Of a stretch of 64,000 nt of DNA, positions 55,937 to 64,000 are shown piece by piece (positions within the stretch are counted from its first letter, which is position 1; each line of letters opens with the position of its first letter). The notes under the pieces were generated by a model. It was given only the letters and a program-made list of their open reading frames with translations. It was not told where the DNA came from and searched no databases. The DNA is taken from assembly GCF_000740795.1 (NCBI RefSeq), contig NZ_JGYG01000001.1:62001-126000 (forward strand), read 5' to 3'. The position numbers were made by a program, and so were the translations under genes. The DNA is from Haematobacter massiliensis (GTDB lineage Bacteria > Pseudomonadota > Alphaproteobacteria > Rhodobacterales > Rhodobacteraceae).

Positions 55937-56944
55937 ATGACCGAGGAAACCGATCTTGTGGCGGATATCGAGGCGCTGGCCGGGAGGCTGGCGGAGGCGC
56001 GATCCTCCATCGACAGACGGTTCATCGGGCAGGAGCGGGTGGTCGAGCTGACGCTGGCTGCGCTGCTTTGCGGCGGACATGCGCTGCTGGTTGGGCTTCC
56101 GGGGCTGGGCAAGACACGGCTTGTGGATACGTTGTCCACGGTGATGGGGCTGAAGGGCAGCCGCATCCAGTTCACCCCCGATCTCATGCCCGCCGATATT
56201 CTCGGCTCCGAAGTGCTCGAGACGGGGGGCGACGGCTCCCGCGCATTCCGTTTCATCGAGGGGCCGATATTCTGTCAGTTGCTCATGGCCGACGAGATCA
56301 ACCGCGCATCGCCGCGCACCCAGTCCGCACTTCTCCAGGCCATGCAGGAGCAGGAGGTGACAATCGCGGGGCAGCACCGGCGGCTCGGGCCACCGTTCCA
56401 CGTGCTCGCCACACAGAACCCCATCGAGCAGGAGGGCACCTACCCCCTGCCGGAAGCGCAGCTTGACCGGTTTCTCGTGCAGGTCGATGTAGAATACCCC
56501 GACCGCAAGACGGAGAAGGACATCCTCATCGCGACCACCGGTGCAGAGGAAGGCGCCGTTCATCAGGTCTTCACGGCGGAGGAACTGATGGCCGCGCAGC
56601 GCCTCGTCCGCCGGATGCCGGTTGGCGATTCCGTGGTGGAGCTGATCCTCGATCTCGTCCGGTCCTGCCGCCCTGGTGAGCCGGAGGCTCTGGCCATGGT
56701 GCGGGAGAACGTGAGTTGGGGCCCGGGTCCGCGCGCGGCGCAGGCGCTGATGCTCACTGTCCGGGCGCGCGCGCTTCTGGAAGGGCGGCTGGCGCCCTCG
56801 GTAGAGGATGTACAGGCGCTCGCGCGGCCCGTGCTCATCCACCGGATGGCGCTGAACTTCGGGGCGCGGGCGCGGGGTGTGCAGCTTTCGGATGTCATCG
56901 CCACCGCTGTCGGGCGCGTAGCAGGGATCGAGGCCGCGGCGTGA
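55937..56944 (+). CDS. MoxR-family AAA+ ATPase
   Basis: A 335-aa MoxR ATPase. Walker A GLPGLGKT is at residues 53-60, Walker B LLMADEINRASPRTQSALLQAMQE, and sensor 1 FHVLATQNPIEQEGTYPLPEAQLDRF. MoxR ATPases act as chaperones that mature partner protein complexes, usually with VWA/DUF58 proteins. It starts a four-gene operon (MoxR, DUF58, BatA/DUF4159, membrane protein) joined by GTGA and TGATG overlaps. Confidence 0.94.
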   Translation: MTEETDLVADIEALAGRLAEARSSIDRRFIGQERVVELTLAALLCGGHALLVGLPGLGKTRLVDTLSTVMGLKGSRIQFTPDLMPADILGSEVLETGGDGSRAFRFIEGPIFCQLLMADEINRASPRTQSALLQAMQEQEVTIAGQHRRLGPPFHVLATQNPIEQEGTYPLPEAQLDRFLVQVDVEYPDRKTEKDILIATTGAEEGAVHQVFTAEELMAAQRLVRRMPVGDSVVELILDLVRSCRPGEPEALAMVRENVSWGPGPRAAQALMLTVRARALLEGRLAPSVEDVQALARPVLIHRMALNFGARARGVQLSDVIATAVGRVAGIEAAA

Positions 56945-57816
56945 GCGAGGCCGCCCATCTACGCGAAGGGGCCGAGACTCTCGCCGGCGGGCTTCCGCCG
57001 CTGCTTGCCGCGGCGGAGCAGCTGGCGGCGACGGTCCTTCTTGGCCCGCACGGGCGGCGGCGCTCCGGTATGGGCGAGGAATTCTGGCAGTACCGCACGT
57101 TTCAGAACGGCGATGAGGCACGGTCCATCGACTGGCGGCGCTCCGCGCGTTCGGACACCCATTTCGTGCGCGAAAGGGAGTGGCAGGCCGCGCAGAGCGT
57201 CATGGTCTGGATCGACCCCGGTCGATCAATGGCGTTCAGCGGATCGACGGACCGGCCCGAGAAACGGGCACGCGCGCAGCTTCTGGCCCTTGCCCTCTCC
57301 GTCCTGATGATCCGTGGCAATGAGCGGGTGGGCCTGCTTGGCGCAGATGCGCCGCCCCGGGCGGGACAGGCGCAACTTCTCCGGCTGGCCGATGCGCTGA
57401 CCCGGACGGAGGAGGGCGGCGACCATGCCGACCCGGATGGGCGCGCATTGGCCGCCCATTCCCGCGCGGTGTTCCTGTCGGACTTTCTGGGTGACCTTCA
57501 GGGGGTGGAGCGGGCGATCGGCGAGGCGACGGGCCGAGGAGTGCGGGGCGCGCTTCTGCAGGTGCTTGATCCGGTGGAGGAGGATTTCCCCTTCGACGGA
57601 CGCACGATTTTTGAAAGCGTGACCGGCGCCGTGAGCTTTGAAACCCGCAAGGCGGGGGATCTGCGCCGCCGCTATCTCGACCGACTGGCAGAGCGCAAGG
57701 ACCAGCTTTCAGCGCTCGCCACGGCAGCGGGCTGGCAGTTTTCCACACATCATACCGGAAACACCGCGTTGAGCGCGCTTCTGTGGCTTTATGGTGCGAC
57801 GGAAAGGGGGCATTGA
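56941..57816 (+). CDS. DUF58 domain protein
   Basis: A 291-aa protein of the DUF58 family, a VWA-like fold that partners MoxR. The signature EFWQYRTFQNGDEARSIDWRRSARSD is followed by a metal-site-like strand VMVWIDPGRSMAF, close to the MIDAS pattern DxSxS but with DPGRS. The GTG at 56941 overlaps the moxR stop. Earlier in-frame codons lie inside moxR and are rejected. Confidence 0.92.
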   Translation: MSEAAHLREGAETLAGGLPPLLAAAEQLAATVLLGPHGRRRSGMGEEFWQYRTFQNGDEARSIDWRRSARSDTHFVREREWQAAQSVMVWIDPGRSMAFSGSTDRPEKRARAQLLALALSVLMIRGNERVGLLGADAPPRAGQAQLLRLADALTRTEEGGDHADPDGRALAAHSRAVFLSDFLGDLQGVERAIGEATGRGVRGALLQVLDPVEEDFPFDGRTIFESVTGAVSFETRKAGDLRRRYLDRLAERKDQLSALATAAGWQFSTHHTGNTALSALLWLYGATERGH

Positions 57817-60614
57817 TGTGGATGATCGGCCCCCTCGGCTTTACGGCGCCCTTGCTTCTCGCCGCGCTTGTCGTGCTTCCCGTTCTGTGGCTCCTGCTCC
57901 GCGCCGTGCCTCCCGCGCCTATCCGGCGCAGGTTTCCGGGCGTGGCACTCCTCCTCGGCCTGAAGGACGAGGAAACCGTGGCCGACAAGACGCCATGGTG
58001 GCTCTTGCTGCTCCGCGCTGCGGCGGTGGCGTTGCTCATCCTCGGCTTTGCGGGGCCCGTGCTCAACCCCACGCCGCAGCGACCGGGAAGCGGGCCCTTG
58101 CTGATCCTTGCCGATGGCACATGGGCGGACGCGGGGGATTGGCAGCGGCGGGTGGAGCGAATGAACGGTCTGCTGTCAGAGGCTGCGCGCGCTGGCCGGC
58201 CGGTTGCCGTAGTGGCGCTTGGCGATCTGCCGAAGGCGGGGGCTGCCCCGGATTTTCTGTCGGCAGAAGCATGGCGCGCCCGGCTGCCGTCGGTTCAGCC
58301 TCGCCCATGGGAGCCGGACCCGGAGGCGGTGCGGGCCTTCATCGATCGGATCCCTTCCGGGGAGATGGAAAGCTACTGGCTCTCTGACGGTATGGAACGC
58401 GAAAGCCGGGAGCCGCTGCTTTCCGCCCTGCAATCCCGTGGGACGGTCACGGTCTATGAGCCACCGCATCCTGTCTATGGTCTGAAACCCCCTGTCTACC
58501 GCGACGGGGTGATCGCACTGCAGGCTATTCGCGCCCCCGAAGGTCCGGCGACAAGCATCGAGATCACGGCCTTCGGGCGCGATCCCGCGGGGATCGAGCG
58601 GGAACTGGTCCGGGGAAGCGCCGGTTTCGACGCATCCGGGACGGAAGCGGGGACGGAACTGTCCTTGCCGCCCGAACTTCGCAACCGTATCACCCGGTTC
58701 GAAATCCCCGCTCAGCGCTCTGCGGCTGCGGTCAGCCTAGCGGACGACGCTCTGAAACGCCGCAAGGTCGCCATTGTCGCCGCACGGAGCGACCGGGAGG
58801 GGCTGGCCCTTCTCTCACCCAGCCATTTTCTGCGGGAGGCGTTGCAACCCACCGCCGACCTGATGGAGGGACCGCTGGAGGACATGCTGCTCGCCTCGCC
58901 CGACGTGGTCATCATGCCCGATATCGCCCGCGTATCGGCGGAGGAGAGCGCCCGTCTCGTCGCCTGGATGGAGGAGGGCGGTCTGCTGCTCCGCTTTGCC
59001 GGACCTGCACTGGCAGCAAGCGATGTGAGCCGGAATGCAGAAGATCCGCTGCTGCCCGTCCGTCTGCGGGAGGGAGGCCGCTCCATAGGCGGCGCCATGA
59101 GCTGGGGTGAGCCCAAGACGCTTCGCGCCTTCGCACCCGGCTCGCCTTTCTACGGTTTGCAGATCCCGCCCGATGTGAGCATCACGGCGCAGGTCATGGC
59201 GCAGCCGGACCCGCAGCTTTCCGAACGGACCATCGCCTCGCTTTCGGATGGGACGCCGCTGGTGACGCGAAAGGCGGTGGGTCAAGGGCAGGTGGTGCTG
59301 TTCCATGTCACCGCGAATGCGGAATGGTCGAGCCTTCCCCTTTCCGGTCTCTTCGTCCAGATGCTTGAACGTCTTTCGGTCAGTGCGGGAATGGGTGTGG
59401 GGGGGGCCGCTGGCGATCTTGCGGGGACGACCTGGGTGCCTGAGGAGGTGATCGACGCGTTCGGACGGGTCAATCGCGCCGGTGCCCTCCCCGGGATCGC
59501 TGGGGAGATTCTGGAGAACTCACCACCCGGGCCTGCGGCGCCCCCCGGCCTGTATGCCGGGGACGACAGGCGCATCGCACGCAATGTCATCGGTCCTGAT
59601 GCCGTACTGACCCCGGCCGTCTGGCCTGCCGGTCTGCGTGTCGAGGGGATCGTGGCGGAGACGGAACGTGATCTTAAAGGTGGGGTATTGACCGTCGGCC
59701 TGCTGCTTCTGTTCCTTGATCTCTTGTTGTCGCTTTGGCTCGCCGGACGCCTTGGCGGGGGGGTGAGGCGACGGTTAGCCAGGACGGCGGCGGCGTTGGT
59801 CATGGGAACATTCCTGATCGTGCCGGATGCGCGTGCCCAGGATCAGGCGACCGCGAGCGACGATTTTGCCATGGCGGCAACCGCGGAAGTGGTTCTGGCC
59901 TATGTCCAGACGGGCGATGCCGCCGTGGATCGCGTTTCGCGGGCGGGGCTTCAGGGCCTGTCACAGCGTCTGTTCGAGCGGACTTCGGTAGAGCCTGGAG
60001 CGCCGATCGGCGTTGATCTGGAGCGGGAACTCGCGTTCTTTCCGTTCCTCTACTGGCCCATCACCGCTAATGAACGCCTGCCGTCGGACCAAGCCTATAG
60101 CAACCTGAACCGCTATCTGCGCTCGGGCGGGATGATCCTGTTCGACACGCGCGACGCGGATATGGCAAGCGCAGCGGGCGGACAGACGCCGGAGGGGCGC
60201 AGGCTTGCGCTCATCGCGGCACCGCTCGACATTCCACCGCTGGAGAAGCTGCCGGCAGATCACGTTCTGACCCGAACGTTCTACCTGCTTCAGGACTTCC
60301 CCGGACGCTTCAACAGCCATGACATCTGGGTCGAAGCCGCACCGCCGGATGCCGAGCAGGTGGAGGGCATGCCCTTCCGCAACCTGAACGACGGGGTGAC
60401 GCCTGTGGTGATCGGCGGCAACGACTGGGCCTCCGCCTGGGCGGTGAGCGACAACGGTATGCCGCTCATGGCGATCGGACGCGGCACGTCGGGCGAGCGG
60501 CAGAGAGAAATCGCGGCTCGTTTCGGCATCAACCTCATCATGCATGTGCTGACCGGCAACTACAAATCCGATCAGGTGCACGTGCCCGCGCTGCTTGACA
60601 GGCTGGGTCAATGA
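57816..60614 (+). CDS. BatA/DUF4159 membrane protein
   Basis: A 932-aa membrane protein. Residues 1-90 hold the BatA-type double span (LGFTAPLLLAALVVLPVLWLLLRAVPP). A large periplasmic or cytoplasmic domain with VWA-like strands follows, then a third span near 625-645. Next comes an internal signal-like segment (TAAALVMGTFLIVPDARAQ), then the DUF4159 domain (about 680-932) with AEVVLAYVQTGD, FPFLYWPI and the FNSHDIWVEAA block. The architecture looks like a BatA-type protein fused to a normally separate DUF4159 protein. The ATG overlaps the DUF58 stop (TGATG). Confidence 0.9.
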   Translation: MWMIGPLGFTAPLLLAALVVLPVLWLLLRAVPPAPIRRRFPGVALLLGLKDEETVADKTPWWLLLLRAAAVALLILGFAGPVLNPTPQRPGSGPLLILADGTWADAGDWQRRVERMNGLLSEAARAGRPVAVVALGDLPKAGAAPDFLSAEAWRARLPSVQPRPWEPDPEAVRAFIDRIPSGEMESYWLSDGMERESREPLLSALQSRGTVTVYEPPHPVYGLKPPVYRDGVIALQAIRAPEGPATSIEITAFGRDPAGIERELVRGSAGFDASGTEAGTELSLPPELRNRITRFEIPAQRSAAAVSLADDALKRRKVAIVAARSDREGLALLSPSHFLREALQPTADLMEGPLEDMLLASPDVVIMPDIARVSAEESARLVAWMEEGGLLLRFAGPALAASDVSRNAEDPLLPVRLREGGRSIGGAMSWGEPKTLRAFAPGSPFYGLQIPPDVSITAQVMAQPDPQLSERTIASLSDGTPLVTRKAVGQGQVVLFHVTANAEWSSLPLSGLFVQMLERLSVSAGMGVGGAAGDLAGTTWVPEEVIDAFGRVNRAGALPGIAGEILENSPPGPAAPPGLYAGDDRRIARNVIGPDAVLTPAVWPAGLRVEGIVAETERDLKGGVLTVGLLLLFLDLLLSLWLAGRLGGGVRRRLARTAAALVMGTFLIVPDARAQDQATASDDFAMAATAEVVLAYVQTGDAAVDRVSRAGLQGLSQRLFERTSVEPGAPIGVDLERELAFFPFLYWPITANERLPSDQAYSNLNRYLRSGGMILFDTRDADMASAAGGQTPEGRRLALIAAPLDIPPLEKLPADHVLTRTFYLLQDFPGRFNSHDIWVEAAPPDAEQVEGMPFRNLNDGVTPVVIGGNDWASAWAVSDNGMPLMAIGRGTSGERQREIAARFGINLIMHVLTGNYKSDQVHVPALLDRLGQ

Positions 60615-60654
60615 CCTGCTGTGAAAGCATCGCGGCGATCGGCGAGGCAATCTC

Positions 60655-62724
60655 ATGACCGACAGCATCCTCCTCTCACCGCTGCTGCCCTGGCCGCTGA
60701 TCTGGGCATTGGGCGTGGCACTCGTCCTGCTGGTCGGGCTGTCCTTCTGGCGCGGCTCCTCGGGCTGGTGGCTCAGGGCGCTGGCGGGAGTCGCGCTGTT
60801 GCTCGCGCTCGCCAATCCCTCTCTGCAACGGGAGACGCGCGACCCGCTGAGCGACATCGTTCTGCTCGTAGTGGATGACAGTTCCAGCAACCGCATCGCA
60901 GATCGTCCCGCGCAGGTGGAGGAGGCAGTCCGCGCCCTGAGCGACCGGCTTGGCGGATTGCGGAACGTTGAGCTTCGCACCGTTCATGTCCCTGATGGCG
61001 AGAGCAACACCGGTTCCCGCGTGATGACCGCGCTCTCCGATGCGCTTGCCAACGAGCCGCGTGACAGGGTGGCGGGAGCGATCCTGGTGACCGACGGGCA
61101 GGTGCATGACATGGAGCTTGCGCCCGATCTTCCAGCGCCTCTGCAGGTGCTGTTGACAGGCAGGAGCCAGGACTGGGATCGCAGGCTCATCATCAAGAAC
61201 GCCCCGCCCTTCGCCATATTGGGTGAGGAAGTGCGCCTGACGCTGCGTATCGAGGATCAGGGCGAGGTGCCGCCGGAGTTCCGCGATCAGGCGCAGCTCA
61301 CCCTTTCCATAGACGGCGGGGAGCCGACGGTCGTGACCGTTCCCGTGGGCGAGGATCTGGAACTGCCCGTGCGGCTGCCGCATGGCGGAATGAACGTTCT
61401 GCAATTCGACGTCGCCGCCGCGCCGGACGAACTGACCGACAGGAACAACTCCGCCGTCGTGCAGATCAACGGGGTACGTGACCGACTGCGTGTGCTGCTC
61501 GTCTCGGGCGAACCCCATGCGGGGGAGAGGACGTGGCGTAACTTGCTGAAATCCGACGCTTCTGTCGATCTGGTGCATTTCACCATCCTGCGTCCGCCGG
61601 AGAAGCAGGACGGTGTTCCGGTTTCTGAGCTCTCGCTCATCGCCTTCCCGACGCGGGAGCTTTTCATCGAAAAGATTGAGGAGTTCGACCTCATCATCTT
61701 CGACCGCTACCGGCTGCGCGGCATCCTGCCCGCCGCCTATCTGGAGAATGTGCGAAACTACGTGGAGCAAGGCGGCGCGGTATTGGTCGCGGGCGGGCCG
61801 GAGAGTGCCTCGGCTGACAGTCTTTACCGCTCGCCGCTGGCGGCATCCTTCCCCGCCACGCCATCGGGGAGGGTCATCCAGCAACCGTTCCGCCCGGAGA
61901 TCACTGAAATCGGCCGGCGCCATCCCGTGACGGAGGGATTGGAGAAGTTCTCCCCTCCGGGACAGGACGGTGAACCGGGCTGGGGCCGCTGGTTCCGCCT
62001 GATGGAGCTTTTGCCGCGCGGGGGTGAAGTGGTGATGTCGGGCGCGGAGGACAAGCCGCTCCTCATCCTCGACCGCGTCGGAAAAGGGCGTGTCGCGCTG
62101 CTGGCCTCCGATCAGGCGTGGCTGTGGGGCCGGGGTTACGAGGGCGGTGGTCCGCAGCTCGAACTGCTCCGCCGCCTCGCGCACTGGACGATGAAGGAGC
62201 CCGAACTGGAGGAGGAGGCCCTGACCGCCACTGCGGATGGTCAGTCGATTACCGTCACTCGCCGCTCCCTGAAGGACGATCCGCGACAAGTGACGATCAC
62301 CGCCCCTGATGGCACAAGCGTGGTCGTCCCGCTGCAGGAGACAGAGCCGGGGCGCTTCACTGCCACCTATGCCGCGCCGTCGATCGGATTATACCGGCTT
62401 GCCGACGGTGAAATGGAGACGGTCGTCGCGCTTGGCCCCTCCGCCCCCAAGGAATTCGAGCAGACCATTGCCACAGGTGACAAGCTCTCCCCACAGGTGG
62501 CGGAAACGGGGGGCGGTATTTTCCCGGTCGAGGATGGCATTCCCGCGATCCGTGAGGTTTCGGAGGGGCGTCTTGCCGCCGGGCGTGGTTGGCTCGGCAT
62601 CACACCGCGTCAGGCCTATGTGACGACAGACGTGCAGGTTTCGGCCCTGCTGCCGCCCTGGGCCTTCCTGCTCGCTGCCGGACTGCTCGCGGTCGCGGCC
62701 TGGCTGCGTGAAGGGCGCCGTTAG
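60655..62724 (+). CDS. Membrane protein with VWA/amidotransferase-like fold, operon partner of MoxR
   Basis: A 689-aa membrane protein. Two spans lie at residues 10-53 and one at the C-terminus (LLPPWAFLLAAGLLAVAAWL). After the first spans a VWA-like strand LVVDDSSSNRI is seen, then a beta-sandwich region, then a Rossmann/amidotransferase-like domain (LRVLLVSGEPHAGERTW, LIIFDRYRLRGILPAAYLENVRNYVEQGGAVLVAGGPE). It follows the DUF4159 gene after 40 bp. Function unknown; the four proteins likely form one envelope complex, as in Bat systems. The stop overlaps that of the next gene on the other strand. Confidence 0.88.
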   Translation: MTDSILLSPLLPWPLIWALGVALVLLVGLSFWRGSSGWWLRALAGVALLLALANPSLQRETRDPLSDIVLLVVDDSSSNRIADRPAQVEEAVRALSDRLGGLRNVELRTVHVPDGESNTGSRVMTALSDALANEPRDRVAGAILVTDGQVHDMELAPDLPAPLQVLLTGRSQDWDRRLIIKNAPPFAILGEEVRLTLRIEDQGEVPPEFRDQAQLTLSIDGGEPTVVTVPVGEDLELPVRLPHGGMNVLQFDVAAAPDELTDRNNSAVVQINGVRDRLRVLLVSGEPHAGERTWRNLLKSDASVDLVHFTILRPPEKQDGVPVSELSLIAFPTRELFIEKIEEFDLIIFDRYRLRGILPAAYLENVRNYVEQGGAVLVAGGPESASADSLYRSPLAASFPATPSGRVIQQPFRPEITEIGRRHPVTEGLEKFSPPGQDGEPGWGRWFRLMELLPRGGEVVMSGAEDKPLLILDRVGKGRVALLASDQAWLWGRGYEGGGPQLELLRRLAHWTMKEPELEEEALTATADGQSITVTRRSLKDDPRQVTITAPDGTSVVVPLQETEPGRFTATYAAPSIGLYRLADGEMETVVALGPSAPKEFEQTIATGDKLSPQVAETGGGIFPVEDGIPAIREVSEGRLAAGRGWLGITPRQAYVTTDVQVSALLPPWAFLLAAGLLAVAAWLREGRR

Positions 62725-63314
62725 CGCCGCCTGCTTCGGGCTGCGAGCAAAGCCAGCGGTGTGGCCAGCAACAGAGCCGCCGCTGGCAGAGGCACCTCTG
62801 CGGGAGCCCCCGCAAGGACATAGGTGCCTCGCGGGAGGCAGCTCGTGCAGGCAAAGGCGGCACCGGTATCCGCTTCGCCGGAATACCAGTAGCCGCCCTC
62901 GAACAGCAGAGCGGGCGCCGGGAGCGGAACTTCCGCACTGGCAAGATATCCACGAAGCACGCCATCCGCATTAAGGGACAGCCCGAACATCGGCAGGCTG
63001 TAGGTCTGCATGTCCGGGTACAGATAGGAAAGGCCGGGCAGCGAGATTTCCGCATCCCTTACGGCACCGGTGGCGGCAATCTCCATCCAACCTGCCCAGC
63101 TTCGGCCTGTCGGGATCCCGCTGAACGGCACTTCGTTGAGCGTCAGCCGGTATGTCGCCGCTTCCGCAGCCGGTGCCGCAAGCCAGAACGTGAGGATAAG
63201 AGCCACCACGTTGCGCCACGGCTTTGCTCGCGGACTGCGCCCGTGGCTCCCGGTCCTTGCATGGAGCTTCCGCGAACTGACGGACGCAGCGGCTGGCGTG
63301 TATGGGGTGAACAT
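62721..63314 (-). CDS. VPLPA-type C-terminal anchor protein
   Basis: A secreted protein of about 197 aa. After an Arg-rich N-terminus comes a Sec-type signal (VVALILTFWLAAPAAEA). The C-terminus EVPLPAAALLLATPLALLAARSRRR has the tripartite VPLPA motif, hydrophobic segment and Arg tail typical of exosortase-type (PEP-CTERM-like) sorting signals. A second copy of the motif, EVPLPAPALLFEGG, lies about 50 residues upstream without a basic tail. Two cysteines (FACTSCLP) sit between. The start at 63314 has GAAGGG upstream; 63329 is an alternative. The sorting enzyme is not in the window. Confidence 0.78.
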   Translation of the reverse strand: MFTPYTPAAASVSSRKLHARTGSHGRSPRAKPWRNVVALILTFWLAAPAAEAATYRLTLNEVPFSGIPTGRSWAGWMEIAATGAVRDAEISLPGLSYLYPDMQTYSLPMFGLSLNADGVLRGYLASAEVPLPAPALLFEGGYWYSGEADTGAAFACTSCLPRGTYVLAGAPAEVPLPAAALLLATPLALLAARSRRR

Positions 63315-63701
63315 GCGACGACCCTTCATGAAGAGGACCTACACCGTCCAACTTTTGCCCGAGGCCCGCCTCTGTCAAGCGGCATGAAAGCAAGCGCCGA
63401 GCTTTCCGTCAACGATAGGGAACTCCGCTTAAGAGGCCGCCGAGAAAAGTCTGCGTTGGAGCCGAAATCGCGCGCGATATGAGGTAATCCCAGCCGGACA
63501 TCTTCAACGTTCCGACCATTCCGGAACCGATTCCGCGACTCCAGAGCACGACAGTTCGGCTTTTCCCGCTGCCTCTCAAAGGACCGAATAGAAGTCGGAA
63601 ATCGGCAGCGGAGGGGAGTGGTTCGCCCCCCTCTTTCGGTACAAGAAAACCCCCGGAGTTGCCTCCGGGGGATCATTAGCGTGAGACCTGTGCGGCTTGG
63701 C
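63315..63701. other. Intergenic region before acnA 3' end
   Basis: The 387 bp hold no supported gene. The acnA terminator lies at the right end, and the promoter of the VPLPA protein should lie at the left end. Short frames on the minus strand (63326-63676) look random. Confidence 0.5.
63642..63671 (-). terminator. Intrinsic terminator of acnA
   Basis: On the minus strand CCCCCGGAG pairs with CTCCGGGGG over a four-base loop and is followed by TTTTCTTG, about 30 bp after the acnA stop. Confidence 0.9.
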
Positions 63702-64000
63702 TCAGCTCTTGGCGAGATTGCGCAGCACGTAATGCAGCACGCCGCCGTTCTTGAGGTATTCGATCTCTACCTCGGTATCGACGCGGGCCTTGAGCTGGAT
63801 GTTCTTCACCGAGCCATCGGGCGAGGTGATGGTGCAGGGCACGAGCGAGAGCGGCTTGAAGTCGCCCGCAAGGCCATGGATCTCCACCGTTTCATCGCCT
63901 TTGAGGCCGAGGTTCTTGCGGTTCTGACCCTCGGTGAACTCAAACGGGATGACGCCCATGCCGACGAGGTTGGACCGGTGGATCCGCTCGAAGCTCTCGG
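63702..64000 (-). CDS. acnA: Aconitate hydratase A, C-terminal part
   Basis: The last 98 codons of aconitase: SFERIHRSNLVGMGVIPFEF, GQNRKNLGLKGDETVEIHGL and VLRNLAKS at the end match the AcnA swivel domain, which carries substrate-binding Arg and Ser residues. Aconitase interconverts citrate and isocitrate. The gene continues past the right edge; the Fe-S ligands are outside the window. Confidence 0.96.
   Translation of the reverse strand, partial: ESFERIHRSNLVGMGVIPFEFTEGQNRKNLGLKGDETVEIHGLAGDFKPLSLVPCTITSPDGSVKNIQLKARVDTEVEIEYLKNGGVLHYVLRNLAKS

Overview
The window is a GC-rich (roughly 65%) chromosomal segment of an alphaproteobacterium, most likely a member of the Rhodobacteraceae. Supporting signs are the trpC-moaC-moeA order followed by lexA, the alphaproteobacterial GTTC-N7-GTTC LexA boxes, the F1-ATPase zeta-type (DUF1476) protein, DUF4169 and RHH_4 proteins beside fumC, an RNase E with a long insert in its S1 domain, and dense operons with ATGA/GTGA stop-start overlaps. 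Both ends cut genes: a carboxypeptidase Taq at the left edge and aconitase at the right.

Layout. 1-8.7 kb: an FCD-type GntR regulator divergent from a PotABCD-type ABC importer operon that ends in a hydantoin-racemase-like gene, then an ECHDC3-like crotonase, a hotdog thioesterase and rplM-rpsI. 8.8-19.2 kb: an OafA-type acyltransferase with SGNH domain, an aldehyde dehydrogenase, a 0.94 kb gene-poor stretch with a recurring GGAGACGC word, a second PotBCA-type importer without a local binding protein, then GNAT, TetR, PPK2 and an alpha/beta hydrolase. 19.2-26.3 kb: metA (residues predict acetyl-CoA use), a P-loop ATPase whose ribosome binding site lies in a perfect hairpin, a frameshifted FadL-type porin, and a cysA-sbp-cysT-cysW sulfate importer. 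26.3-32 kb: recA, a small lipoprotein, a dead IS3-family fragment beside tRNA-Thr(UGU), lexA, and moeA/moaC/trpC on the minus strand. 32-44.8 kb: a GHNGGPPL protein, an inositol-phosphatase-family gene, an ABC-F ATPase, a CoA transferase, sufE, a DJ-1-like protein lacking the nucleophile Cys, a radical SAM protein with a perfect LexA box, opgG, the zeta-type protein, and purC-purS-(antisense lipoprotein)-purQ. 44.8-55.9 kb: dctB-dctD-like two-component genes, rne, tusA, ccdA, an RHH/GNAT-fusion/fumC cluster, and DUF1285. 55.9-62.7 kb: a four-gene MoxR-DUF58-DUF4159-membrane protein operon, followed by a VPLPA-type C-terminal-anchor protein and the 3' end of acnA.

Connections. LexA in this window is expected to control itself, recA and, from an exact box 14 bp before its start, the radical SAM gene at 39037; this is the most testable new regulatory link here. 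Sulfate uptake, MetA, SufE and TusA give the region a sulfur theme, but they are not in one operon. Most of the window is core genome. I found no CRISPR array, no prophage and no intact transposon. The oddities are local: lost catalytic residues, fusions, frameshifts, an orphan transporter and RNA hairpins.
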